Shown here piece after piece: positions 12,310 through 22,914 of a stretch of 64,000 nucleotides of DNA (positions are counted from its first letter, which is position 1; each line of letters opens with the position of its first letter). Location of the stretch: assembly GCA_963691655.1 (NCBI GenBank), contig OY829329.1, positions 64,102,852 through 64,166,851 of the forward strand, read 5' to 3'. The notes under the pieces were generated by a model. That model saw nothing but the letters and a program-made list of their open reading frames with translations. It did no database searches and had not been told where the DNA came from. The position numbers were made by a program, and so were the translations under genes. Source of the stretch: Toxonevra muliebris. Lineage: Eukaryota; Arthropoda; Insecta; Diptera; Pallopteridae.

Positions 12310-12701
12310 CTTAACAAATTCTCCACATCATCTGAGCGCACATCGCGCAATATAACAATCGGATGCTCGCATGGATTTGCTTTCAGCAACTTGCGGAAAT
12401 ATGGACTGCAAGCGCTGAGTACCACTTTATGTGCGGTGAATGATCGTTGATCGCAGGCCAGTGTCACATCAACAAAATCCTCTTCGTCACGCAAGTGCCG
12501 AAATGAATTTAATATTGACGATTGGAAATCGTTCCACTTGAGCGCATATTGTTGCTGCTGTTGTTCCATTGCTGCGGAAGGAACAGGTGAAGCCGAATTT
12601 GCTGTATTTGCTGTCGACGATGATGACGGCGGTGGTGGTTCCATTTTGACCACCCCCGCGTTGTTGTTTTCTGTCGTTTGTAATTGTGTTGATTCGGTCA
12701 T
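12310..12701 (-). CDS. ab: abrupt, first coding exon (N-terminus and most of the BTB/POZ domain)
   Basis: Encodes residues 1-130 plus two bases of codon 131. The start ATG (12701-12699) opens a peptide beginning MTESTQLQT, followed by an acidic/proline-serine stretch with a short Gln run. The BTB/POZ domain begins near residue 52 (YALKWNDFQSSI) and carries the family signatures DVTLACD, TAHKVVLSACSPYF and HPIVILRDV. This is the TTK/BAB-type BTB domain used for homo- and heterodimerisation of nuclear zinc-finger repressors. The extended match to my memory of Drosophila Abrupt, including the N-terminus outside the BTB domain, is why I name it. Abrupt controls dendrite morphology, motor-axon targeting and epithelial patterning in Drosophila. 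The exon ends at a good donor (AAG|GTAAGT, minus strand) with the Ser codon split, completed by the next exon after a 72-base intron. The 5'UTR upstream of 12701 cannot be delimited. Confidence 0.95.
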
Positions 12702-13660
12702 TTAAGTAAACGTGGTGTGAGTTTAATGTATTCTCAGGGCACTCACACTCTTGCACTCACACTTACGATCTTTCTCTCTCTCTCTCTCTCTCTCGCCCTC
12801 TTGAGAGTGTTCTCTTTTTCTTTTATAACAATATTTCAAAGTATGATGTTGATGACCTTATGATGATGAAACTTTTAAATTTTTCCTATTGTTCGCTTCT
12901 TTTTTGTATTGTTATTGGAATTGCCTTGTTTTGTCCTTTAAATAAATATTTGCTCAATAATTTTGAAGCTTTTTGGAACCTTTTTTTTTTCTTTTCTTTT
13001 TGTTTTTTTTCGTATACGCTGAATTTAAAATAGTTCTCTAATTGAAATTATTGTTTAATAAATGGTTTGGCATTCTTCTTTTGTTGTTATGCTTTTTCTG
13101 TTTTCTAAAGTATTAAATTTAGTTGATTGGAAAGAGTTATCCATTTTTTTAAGTTTTTTTTTTTTATTATTATTTGTGTTTGCGAGTATTTAGTTCACGA
13201 CGCAAAAAGGAAAATACACGCGCATTTAGTCGTAATTGATTTTGGTTTGAGTTTTTTGAGTACTTTGCTTTATGGCTCTGGACGGAATCTGAAATGATAA
13301 AAAAAAGGAAAGTTAATAAGGTATTAAACTAACTGTTTGATATGGGTAAATAAATAAAATTTACAAAATAAACAAGAAGTTATGAAATTTTTTATTTACA
13401 TTTTGTATATTTTTCCCCGATTTCTCTTTCTCTCAATAAATTTAGTTTATAATTCTAAAACCGACATTTATCGTGGTTTTATTTCAATAACATATATCTC
13501 AAAAATATAGTTCACTCCCGAATTTTTCATTCTGAACCAATGCTTTTGCCGATCAGATCAAGGATTTTGTTTATTTTTGTTATTTAGAACTAAAATTTTC
13601 GTTTTTTTTCTCCATAATCACAAAGTTTTTTTTTTTTTTTTTCTTTTTTTTCTAATAAAT
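12702..13660. other. Region upstream of the abrupt start: 5'UTR/5' intron, AT-rich
   Basis: Immediately upstream of the abrupt ATG on the minus strand there are repeated GAGTG/CACTC words and a (CT)n/(GA)n microsatellite at about 12771-12795, a composition common in fly 5'UTRs and GAGA-factor-type promoters. A GTAAGT word sits about 60 bases upstream of the ATG but I cannot tell whether it is used. No TATA box or initiator could be assigned with confidence. The rest is T-rich with no coding potential. Confidence 0.4.
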
Positions 13661-13674
13661 CTATTATTTTATTT

Positions 13675-13955
13675 GGTCTGTCCAATGAGACAGAATGTCG
13701 TCTATGTATGGAAGATGACGAGAGACGACACTTCACATTCTGTGTGAGTGTCCGGCCTTGGCTCGGCTCAGAGGAAGAATCTTTGATTATTCGTTTTTGA
13801 CGGCTGATCACATGAAATCTTCTTCTACGAAAGATGTCTTGACTTTTATTAGGTCAGCCGAACGTCTTTTGTCATAAAATGGGGAATGGCACAAAAGATC
13901 TTTTAGGTCGCAGTGCCTGCCTGGTTGGGCTCCTCTAATACTAATAATAATAATA
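13675..13955 (+). mobile_element. 3' end of a LOA/I-type LINE ending in TAA repeats (fragment)
   Basis: On the plus strand, ECRLCMEDDE is followed, after a one-frame shift, by TLHILCECPALARLRGRIF and a further stretch ending SAERLLS and a TAA stop (13874-13876). This is the Cys-His motif (C-x2-C ... H-x4-C) at the C-terminus of ORF2 in many fly non-LTR retrotransposons. About 60 bases of 3'UTR follow, with GATCTTTTAGGTCGCAGTGC and GGTTGGGCTCCTCTAATA, and then TAA/ATA repeats, the usual 3' tail of I-like elements. Everything upstream (RT, endonuclease) is missing, so this is a 5'-truncated, frameshifted copy. Confidence 0.75.
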
Positions 13956-13969
13956 TTATTTTATTTTCA

Positions 13970-14560
13970 GAAACAATTTTTTTCGCCCATTTTCTCTTCA
14001 GTATCCAAGTTTTATGTATTATCTTTTTCTTCAGAATCAAAGTTTTTGTAGCATTTGTTCCTAAGAATTTTTGATTTTTTTCTCTAGACTCAAAATTTTG
14101 AAATATTTTTTTATACAAAACTAAAATTTTCGTAGTTTTTTCTTTAGAACCTAAATTCGTTACTAATTTTTCTTCAGAATCATAGTTTTTGTAACATTTT
14201 TTTTCTTCAGAACCGGAAATTTCATTCCATTTTTCTACAAAACAAAAATTTTTCAAACTTTACTATCTAGGGTTGAAGGAGGTTTTTGTACTATATTGAA
14301 TCTAGTAACACAGTTTCTGTACTATTTTTCTCTAGTTTTTAACTATGTTTTCTCTTGAGTTACATTTTTTGCACTATTTATTCTACAGTTCCAATTTTTT
14401 TTGTCCACAACTAAACTTTTCCTTCAATACTAAGATTCCCGATTTTTTTTTTTTCTTGATGTAGAATCGAAGTTTTTGTACTATTTTGTCTCCATAACCA
14501 AACTTTTTATATTATTTTTTCTTCAGAATTCATATTTTTGCCAAATTTTTTCTCCAGAGC
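13970..14560. repeat. T-rich degenerate short tandem repeats
   Basis: Repeated phrases of about 30-35 bases such as TTTTTCTTCAGAATCAAAG and TTTTTGTA.TATTTTT. They continue, interrupted by the element at 14572-16251, at 16260-16720 with the same wording. They resemble in reverse the degenerate tract at 1-284. Confidence 0.5.
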
Positions 14561-14571
14561 TAGGACTGACG

Positions 14572-16251
14572 CACTATGGGGTATTTGACAGCAAAAGCTG
14601 GCCAAAATAATTTTTTTTATATAAAATCGAATTCTTAGCGTTTCCTGTGTAAAATGGGTGAAATCGGTTCGAAACCACGCCCACGCACCATACAAGTGAA
14701 ATTTTCTAAGCGTGATATCAGGCAAAATACTAAAGTAAATTAAATGAAACTGAACACACTTATTTATGTTGGCATATAAAATATTTAGTATGAAAATCAA
14801 CTAAATCCCTTAGTAACCACGCCCACCTCCCATATAAGTGAAATTTTCTAAGCGTGATATCAGGCAAAATACTAAAGTAAATTAAATGAAACTAAATACA
14901 CATATTTATATTAGCATATAAAATATTTAGTATGAAAATCAATCAAATCCCTTAGTAACCACGCCCACCTCCCATATAAGTGAAATTTTCAAAGCGTGAT
15001 ATCAGGCAAAATACTAAAGTAAATTAAATGAAACTGAACACACTTATTTATGTTGGCATATAAAACATTTAGTATGAAAATCAATCAAATCCCTTAGTAA
15101 CCACGCCCACCTCCCATATAAGTGAAATTTTCAAAGCGTGATATCAGGCAAAATACTAAAGTAAATTAAATGAAACTGAACACACTTATTTATGTTGGCA
15201 TACAAAATATTTAGTATGAAAATCAACTAAATCCCTTAGTAACCACGCCCACCTCCCATATAAGTGAAATTTTCTAAGCGTGATATCAGGCAAAATACTA
15301 AAGTAAATTAAATGAAACTAAACACACTTATATAAAATATTTAATATGAAAATCTATCAAATCCCTTAGTAACCACGCCCACCTCCCATATAAGTGAAAT
15401 TTTCAAAGCGTGATATCAGGAAAAATACTGAGACAAATTCAATACAATTCGGCACCTTTTTTATATTAACATATAAAACATTTAGTATGAAAATCAACTA
15501 AATCCCTCGGTAACCACGCCCACCTATCACATAAGTGAAATATGTAAGTTATTTGAAAAGATATAGAAGCATTTCCTGTGTAATAGATATGAGAACACCT
15601 CTTTTAGATTAAAAAAATTACAGTTTGAAATACATACTGTAGGGTATAACAATAAAGTTAAAAGCAAAAGATAAAAAACAAAGCAGAACGTGAAATTCTT
15701 AACATAAAATGGTCAAATTTGCAAATCTAAATTGGAACTCACTTAGAAAATTTTAGTTATTTTCCGCTGGAGCAAAAAAGGCACTTCAAAATTTTTCACA
15801 CCAATTGATGATAGTCTACTTCAAAGGTAGATAATAAAAATATAACGAGGACTCACGAAAGAAATAACTTTATTAGCACATTTATGGAAGAAAATCCTCA
15901 GTTTTTAGATACAATTTGAAATAAATCTTAAAAAAAAATTGTATACCATTACTATATGAAATACCTGAAGTTGAAGGCTCCATCATCAAAAAATTATTCA
16001 AAAAGATTTATTTTTCTAAAATTGCACTTCAAACCACTGAAAAATTTCGTTTTGTGATTGCACGCAATCAACAACAAAAATAACGCATCTTTGACAGCTC
16101 ATAACTAAAATACTGAGGTAGTTAAGACAATAATTTCTTTGCTAGTGATGCAGAACTTTATTCTCTATTATTCGATACCTAAAAGTTCTATGTGCATTGA
16201 AATCGATTTTTTGAATTTTGGCCAGAAAATCGAGTACAATACTCCAGTGTG
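14572..16251. mobile_element. Non-autonomous DNA element (~1.7 kb) with internal 142-bp satellite
   Basis: The left end reads CACTATGGGGTATTTGACAG followed by CTGGCCAAAAT. The right end on the minus strand reads CACACTGGAGTATTGTAC followed by CTGGCCAAAAT. Each is about 40 bases, imperfect but parallel. The CACTATGG start resembles Transib termini, which is a weak class hint only, and I could not find the 5-base target duplication expected of Transib. The left half is filled by the 142-base tandem array. The right half (about 15560-16240) has no transposase. It lies inside a T-rich repeat tract that resumes on the other side, which supports it being an insertion. Confidence 0.5.
14640..15545 (+). 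repeat. 142-bp tandem satellite, about 6.5 units
   Basis: The word AAGTGAAATTTTCTAAGCG starts at 14694, 14836, 14978, 15120, 15262, 15382 and (altered) 15533. Spacing is 142 four times, then 120 (a 22-base deletion removing the TTTATGTTGGCA part), then 151. Each unit also holds ACCACGCCCACCTCCCATAT and ATCAGGCAAAATACTAAAG. Central units are nearly identical, and the first and last are the most diverged, as expected for unequal exchange. Confidence 0.95.
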
Positions 16252-16720
16252 CGATTTGCTTGTAAATTGTTCCTCAAATCCAAAATTTTCTGTGTTTTTT
16301 TTTTTCTCTAGAACCTACAATTTTGTACTTTTTTCATTTCAAAAATCACAGTTTTCGTATTTCTTTATATTCAAAGCTAAAGTTTTCGTATTTTTTTTTC
16401 ATGGTCCAGAACCAAAATTTGCTTTTAAACCTTTTTTTATTTTTCTTTGTTTTCTCGATTTTTTTCCATTTTTTTTTCTTTTCTCTTTCCACCATAGTTT
16501 TTGTAGAATTTTTTCTTCATAAAACGAATTTTTTCCTTTTTTCTTTCCTTTTTCACCAATTTAAATTTTTTCTTTTAATCGAAAACTATAAGTTTCGAGT
16601 TTATGTTTCGCTTTTAGACTTAAGTTTTAGTGAAATGCTTTGTTTTTCTGGAATTAAAATTTTGTTTGTTATTTTTCTGTTTTCTGTGATTCATAATTAA
16701 TTTTTCCACAAAATTCAAAG
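16252..16720. repeat. T-rich degenerate short tandem repeats (continuation)
   Basis: Continuation of the tract at 13970-14560, with phrases like TCTAGAACCTACAATTTTG and AAAATCACAGTTTTCGTA. The long T-rich reading frames here (Phe-rich) are composition artefacts. Confidence 0.45.
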
Positions 16721-19640
16721 TTTTTGAATTTTTATTTCTAGAAAATAATTTAAATAAAAAAATTTTTAATATACCACGTTTTTAAAACTGACTAAAAAGT
16801 ATAAAATAATTTCTCCTAGCCCCATGCAGATTCATAACCCCATAAAGATTGTCCTGAAAATACGAAATTACGAATTTTAATAGGTCTGAAAATATTTGCA
16901 TGATTTAAAACGAAAAGCGTGGGACGCTTATAGATAGAGGTAAAATTGGTAGCGGCTTAAGTGAAATATTCATCTGTCAATTTCATATTGCATGCGACCC
17001 ACGTTTTTTGCTGTGTTTATATGCTCAGTGCTAATACTTTTAAAACAGAACCAAAGTTTTCCAGAATCATATTTCTGAAATTGACCAATCTCTTTATTTT
17101 CATAAGAAATAAATATTTGTAAATTGCATTGCGCTTATTAAAAAACATAATTTTCTCAGGCATTCGATTCAATTCAACTTTCCCTTATCATCGAATAAAG
17201 TTATTAAATGAAAAATATGTAGCCATAAATATTTATGCTACCAGCTTGAATGCTATTACCAAAAATTACATAAAAAAAAAAAATAGAAAAAACCAATGTT
17301 GCTGCTGCTATTTACTACTACCAGGAAAAAAAAAGTAGCTAAACATAATTAAAGCCACATTATTCCGTAAATAATATTTCAAAAAAACACTAAATGCTTG
17401 ATAATTCTCCACCCAAAAAACCAAAAATAATAATCATTAAATATTATTACCAATTATTCATACTTGAGATTTATTTTCCACAAAACAAAAAAAAACAAAA
17501 AAAAAATTACAAAATAAAAATAATTTCAACGATCAAACTGCGCAAAGTAAGCAACCAAAACCACGCTGGTGGCTATTGGCTGCCGTTCACAGCAAGATCG
17601 CAAGATCGACCGAACGACCGACCATTGCATCTAATAAAATCATTAATTACGCACGTTACTCTTCACTTCATAGACGAGAAGAGATGGATTCAAAAGTTCA
17701 CTCGCATGCATGTACAGACAAAAAAAATATAGAAAAAAAATACAAAAAAAAAAAAATACAGAAAAAAAAATACAAAAAAAAAGAAAAATTAAATTCAACT
17801 ATCAAAAAATCTGATTGCTTCTTGATGGTATTAGCTGCAAATCAATTAAATTCACTCGTTTACAACAGCGCGCTACAAAAGTAAAAACAATAGCGCCCCA
17901 AAAATCAAAAACCCAAAAGAAAAAAAAAAAGAAAAAAAAAAAACAGAAACATTTCAAATTACAACCCAAAATAATTGTACAAGATCATTAAAAGCCAAAC
18001 AAGTGGTGATCCATCTTAATAGTACACGGCAGTTACTAAATCTATGTACCCGTACAATAAATACTCTCACTGTCTGACAGACAGACTCACTAACTGACTG
18101 GATGACTCACTGACTCACTGAAACATTGACTAACTGCCTAACTGTCATATGCAGACTGGACTCAACTCTCGATCACTGAAGATCAGCTCATCGCTGTTCT
18201 CTCTCATGCTTGTAGATTATTTCTAGCTTAGTGGTAGTATGTAGTAGGGTAATTTGAAATTTGTTTTACTTGCTGCGAAGTAAGCATGTAATGAAGCGTG
18301 TTTGGTAGTTGTAGCTAACCTTTTTGCTGTCATTATTGATGTGCGTTAATTTATCAAAAAATCAGAAAACCAAGAGAAATGTAAGCGAGCACTGATCTTC
18401 AGTGTTGGTTTATTTTCAATGATCTTCAATGGGTAATAATCACAGGCAATACAACGATTTATATTACTCATACATCCAACTAAAGAAAGGTATTCATGCC
18501 ATTTAGATGCATACAGCAGCTCTAAAGTAATAGTATCAAAATATTTATAAATCCATTCATCTCATGTGCACTTGTCGTGTTTTTGCTTTTTGATATGCAA
18601 TTGTTTGGGGAAAAAACAGAACAACAGCCAACAGAAATATAGTAGGCTGGCATTTGTTAACACGCATTCTTGATGTTTTTCTAAACGTTGTAATTATTTT
18701 CGTTAGTTTTTTTTTTTTTTTTGGATTTTATTCTTTTTGTGCTTGTACATGATTTGAAGTTTTGATAGTCAAAATGATTGCAATTGGCGCCTTTGATTTC
18801 TTTCAGCTGCATGTGCAGAGGAGTTTGCTGTGATATGTTTGTGTGGGGATGGTGGTGATTTTGATTGATGAACTTTTGATTCGTTTTAATTTTTTGTTAT
18901 TTTTTTAAAAGTTGTAGTATAAGTTTACATAGTTTTTTTTTTTGTTTTTTAATTTGTAATTCTGTTCAAGTTTTAGAACAGAAATTTGTGTGATTTTCAG
19001 TTCAGAGACTATTTAATAGAAACCGTTTAGAAATATCCATTGAACTAATACTGTGGATCTACCTCTTCTCTATAGACATTTCATATATACTTTGAAGATA
19101 GACATGAGCTAAAGCTATGCTAAAAGTATAAGAATTGAGCCAAAAATTGTTCTTTTTCGTGTACTACATAAATCTATAGACAAGTCTACAAATAAATTTT
19201 TCATTCAATTCTAAACTGACGAGACAGATGGAAGAGAGTACTAGATCTGAAGTCTTTTGTGGTGCAGTAAACATCATGAAGCTCAGTGAATTCCCTTATT
19301 ATTGTAGTGCCTTTCCTCCCTATTGATAAGGCTGAGCAAGACATCATCTGAAGAATGTTCTCACGGAAGGGGGAGGGGGTTGGGGGTTTGAAAAATTAGG
19401 CTTTTCTTTATTGATATTCCTTTGTTGAGCCACGTATAAGGAAAAGTGAGTGAAAAGGAAGAGGGATGGGGGGGGGAGAGGGGGAAGTCCGGGGCTAACT
19501 GCGAAATCCTCTTCCCCTTGCGGCCCTGACTTGACAACATGATCATAAATTTCAAAGCAGTATTAAGCTAAAAAACCTATCAAGTTAAATTTTTTTGGGT
19601 TCCCTACATCAAAGATTCTCGATAAACTTACAAGAATGTG
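16721..19640. other. AT-rich non-coding stretch
   Basis: Poly-A/T runs, GACT/ACTG words near 18060-18160, and no coding sequence recognised. A possible small inverted-repeat element (18174-18404) and a G-rich patch (19360-19550) ending GCGGCCCTGACTT are the only structures noted. The latter resembles one end of hAT-like elements with CAGGGCCG termini, but no partner end was found. Confidence 0.4.
18174..18404. mobile_element. Possible ~230-bp inverted-repeat element
   Basis: CACTGAAGATCAG at 18174-18186 is inverted exactly at 18392-18404. Partly matching bases follow inward (CTCATCGCTG against TGCTCGCTT). No target duplication was identified, and the element could be chance plus local AT bias. 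Confidence 0.35.
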
Positions 19641-19654
19641 AGCAATTTTTGAGT

Positions 19655-20015
19655 AATTGTTAGAATTGTTAAATCAAGTTGAAACCAGAAGGCAAAGGAA
19701 ACTGCCAACTGGTGCTCCTGGACCCTTTTCAATATTAAACGATATAGGAGACAGTAGGGTCTCCCGCTCTATTCAATCCTTGGAACATCGTAGAAACGTG
19801 GTCTGCACGACTTTATTCTACCGCTATTTTAATCATAGATACTATGCGGAAATGCCCGATATGATGCCACCAGTTCTTGTGTTCTCTAGAGGTACACGGA
19901 CCGCAAGTGGAACTAACGCATTCCACGAAGACACGGTATTCCAACGCACTACACATTACAGAGATAGTTCATCCTTCTGCCTGCAAATATTTTTTCGGTT
20001 TGTTATGACCTTTTA
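19655..20015 (+). pseudogene. C-terminal fragment of a LINE reverse transcriptase (CR1/Jockey-like)
   Basis: A plus-strand frame contains IGDSRVSRSIQSLEHRRNVV, then LFYRYFNHRYYAEMPDMMPP, then RGTRTASGTNAFHEDTVFQR. The pattern (SLEHRR, LFYRYF, MPP, R.TR, a late V.F.RT) is what I know from the region after the RT domain of fly LINEs with CR1/Jockey-like ORF2. The frame runs from about 19657 to a stop at 20014-20016, but the usual WN-LP block that should follow is lost, so the 3' end is broken. There is no endonuclease or RT core upstream. Clade assignment is tentative. Confidence 0.6.
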
Positions 20016-20016
20016 A

Positions 20017-20615
20017 AATTTAAAACAAATGCACCATACACATTGACGTCGGCAGCTAGACAACTAGATTTATTAAATTATAAAAACACACACGGTCCTT
20101 TGGAGACGATTATTTTGGCGACGGCACGACCATATGACTACAAACACAATTGTGGCTGTCGCAGTAGAAACATTTTTTTGGAGGGTAGGGCGGGGGGGGA
20201 TGGGAGAAATAAAAAATAATATGAACCAAAACGCCAGGTATTGTTTATTTTTTTTTTTTTGCTTATTCATAAACTTTATTTCGATGACTAACAATTTCAA
20301 AGGTATGGCCATGCGAAAACTAACTAGCACTTTACACATTTTAGGGAAACCCTGTTCTTGTAGCAAAGCATTTCACAATTTCTATGATCTATTTCCAAGG
20401 TAAAGGATCGTGGAAAATATAACAATAGAATACATCTATTCAGTTTTCGGTTTTAGATTGGTTTATAATGGGTCTCGAGAATTATTAGAATTTTAAGAAT
20501 AATTTAAGTTCGCTAATTCCTACCCTGTATTCAAATTTTCTCTTTCTTATCTGGGATTTTCTTTATATCGACCCGGAACCTATAATTTTGGTTTTTTTGT
20601 TGGTGGATTCAATTC
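20017..20615. other. No gene recognised
   Basis: AT-rich sequence with a G-rich patch at about 20183-20205. Short open frames here overlap on both strands without family resemblance. Confidence 0.4.
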
Positions 20616-20619
20616 TCTA

Positions 20620-20690
20620 CCAGAGAATAGAACCCGTTGAACTGATACTTGAGTCTCGTATTTAAGAACTAAATCACCGAAATGATTCAT
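20620..20690 (-). mobile_element. tRNA-derived SINE head (minus strand)
   Basis: On the minus strand, TCGGTGATTTAGTTCTTA (20680-20663) fits a RNA polymerase III A box, and GGGTTCTATTCT (20634-20623) fits a B box about 40 bases downstream. The spacing is that of a tRNA gene, but the arms do not pair into a full cloverleaf, so I call a SINE head, not a tRNA. Confidence 0.5.
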
Positions 20691-20737
20691 TTTATTAGAA
20701 AAATCCATTTGGACATTTTTTAAGAATTTAACTCCAT

Positions 20738-20800
20738 CTGAGAATCGAACCTGTGACAGATGGAACTCCAGTCAAGCACTCAATCACGAAGTAACCATTG
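20738..20800 (-). mobile_element. Second tRNA-derived SINE head, directly upstream
   Basis: On the minus strand the A-box-like CGTGATTGAGTGCTTGAC (20788-20771) is followed by the B-box GGTTCGATTCT (20751-20741). It lies head-to-tail with the head at 20620-20690, so the two may form a dimeric SINE or two nested insertions. Confidence 0.5.
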
Positions 20801-21499
20801 TTGAACGGCGTTGAGCTGTTTCTGAACTAGATCAGCAGCTTCTGTAGGAGATTTCCCCCTGTTGTCAATGTGTATGGTTCAAAACATTCACAGACACTTC
20901 CCCTCTTTTCTCTTCCCATTAACCTAACTTGCTTTCCCAATCAACATAATGCTCTGCATTTATAGGGGCGATATTCCTGTATATTGGCTTGTAACATTAA
21001 AAAATGGGGGGAAACAAATTTCTAACTGAAGTGTTCATAAGTTTTTGTGCCATTGTTAAAATCTCCATGAGGATTGGAATTCCAGTGCCCAACTAAGTTA
21101 TAAAAATGAAGAGAATTTTGAGATCATCACCATGTTCTCTGAAAATTCCCCTAATTTTCAAATTCGTGTATTCCGTTTCTTAAGAGACAGACTATTCGGA
21201 AAACTATAGGAGATTTCGCCTTAATATCTTATAAGGCTGATCAAAAGCATTGGGTAGTTCAAGATGGATACAAGACAGTAAAATAAATTACTACTATGGA
21301 ACAATTTTTAGCACCCGTAGACGCTCAGTTTTTCTCAGGACTTCTTTTCAACTTAATTTCAATTTTTTTTTTTTTACTTTTGCACCGGGATTGCATTCGA
21401 GGTTGTGTCAATACATCGCAAAAATATTTCAAAACGCCTCCTGGGGTAGTTTGCTGAAAACTATGCATGAAAATTGTATACAGAATTTTAAAATGAATA

Positions 21500-21745
21500 A
21501 TTGCCTAGTGTTTAGTGTGTTGGACTGCTACGCAGAAGAGCCAGGGTTCAAATCTTGACGCGCTCAGAAGTAGAGAATAAAAATTTGTTTGCATAACATC
21601 AGCTCTTGGCTGGCAATGGCAAACCTCCAAGAGTAAAACGTTTATATGTAGTTATCACAACAACAGTGTATATAGAGACGGACAAATCCGGCGGCCGTTT
21701 CGGAATCCGCCACTATTCCTCATCAGTGATCTTAGTGATAGTTCT
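21500..21745 (+). mobile_element. tRNA-derived SINE (plus strand)
   Basis: A tRNA-like head carries an A box near 21509 (TGTTTAGTGTGTTGG) and a B box GGGTTCAAATC at 21544-21554. The body contains CTTGGCTGGCAATGGCAAAC and later GGCCGTTTCGGAATCCGCC. The body phrase TTGG-TGGCAATGGCAAA-CC-CCAAG also occurs in the minus-strand SINE at 41705-41895, and the later GCCG-TTC-GAA-CCG phrase does too, so these are one family. The 3' end was not found. ACTGTAGGTCCCTTCC near 21879 may be further tail. Confidence 0.65.
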
Positions 21746-21749
21746 TAGA

Positions 21750-22882
21750 CTTTCAACATTCTATATAAGCTACTAATATTTGAAATCGTAACCCAGAATT
21801 ACAGATTCGATTCCAAATATCTTCATTGAATAGAGATAAGAAAGCTTTTCATTTTACTGTTCAGATTCGCTTTGAAACTGTAGGTCCCTTCCTTTCGTGT
21901 ATAAATATAACTCACACGCAAAGGGTTAAACCCCACTTAAGGGTACTACCAGTACCGCCTAATAAGTTACACCTGTAAACTGTGTATTTGTATTATTTTT
22001 TTTTAATAATTTTTGTTTTTTTTTTGTAATTTTGTGTAACTATGTTGCTGTGTAATTGTTTTTCTCAGCAATATCAATACTATTTTAATTGACAGCTAGT
22101 GAAATGTTAGGGTGTTAAAACGAAAAACTGCATAATGCACGCAAAACTTAATAGACATATTTATAATACAAAACAACAACAACCATCACATACATAACCA
22201 ATAAAAATACGAGAATTAAATGAGGCTTTCAATACTTCAATTATTTCCATGAAAAAAATATTGATGGAAATTAAAAAAAAGAGAAGAAAAAGTTTTTTTT
22301 GTTTTTTATTTATTTTATTTATTGACAAAACATTCGCATAAATTTAAAAATAATGCCAAAGCGACTGCGGCGCGTTCGTTGTTAGTAACCAAAAAAAAAA
22401 AACACAAAAAAACAAAAACACACAATTGCAATTACAACAGCAACACCAACCATATCAACAACAACAGCAGCATGGAAAATAATGGTAATAATAATAATAA
22501 GAACAACAAGAATAATAATAACAAAAATATCATACAATACGAGACTGATTCATTTGTACATGGCAAATAGTTTGGATGGCGTAAAACAAATCGCCAAAAA
22601 AAAAAAAAAATATACATACATACTTATATATAACTACATACATATTTACATACGTAACTATATACAATAATTGAGAACTAAAAAGAACAAAACAGCAGCA
22701 AAAACAACAACAAAAAACTAAATCGGGTAACAACACAGTACTAACAAAAAGACGAGCAAAAAAAATAAAAAAAAAATAAACTAAATAAAATGTAAATATT
22801 ATTGTAAATGATAGGATATAATAAAAAATAAAATTACTAAACAACAGCAATTTCACTACACACGTTTACTAAGCAATAACAA

Positions 22883-22914
<32 letters not shown>

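Noticed and set aside
12755..12761. GTAAGT upstream of the abrupt start as a 5'UTR donor
   Set aside because: A matching acceptor between it and the ATG is not evident in the ~60 bases available, so use is doubtful.
16139..16700. Phe/Ser-rich frames of more than 120 codons
   Set aside because: They arise from a degenerate T-rich repeat tract.
19361..19555. Minus-strand Pro/Ser-rich frame
   Set aside because: Translation of the G-rich patch, with no family match.
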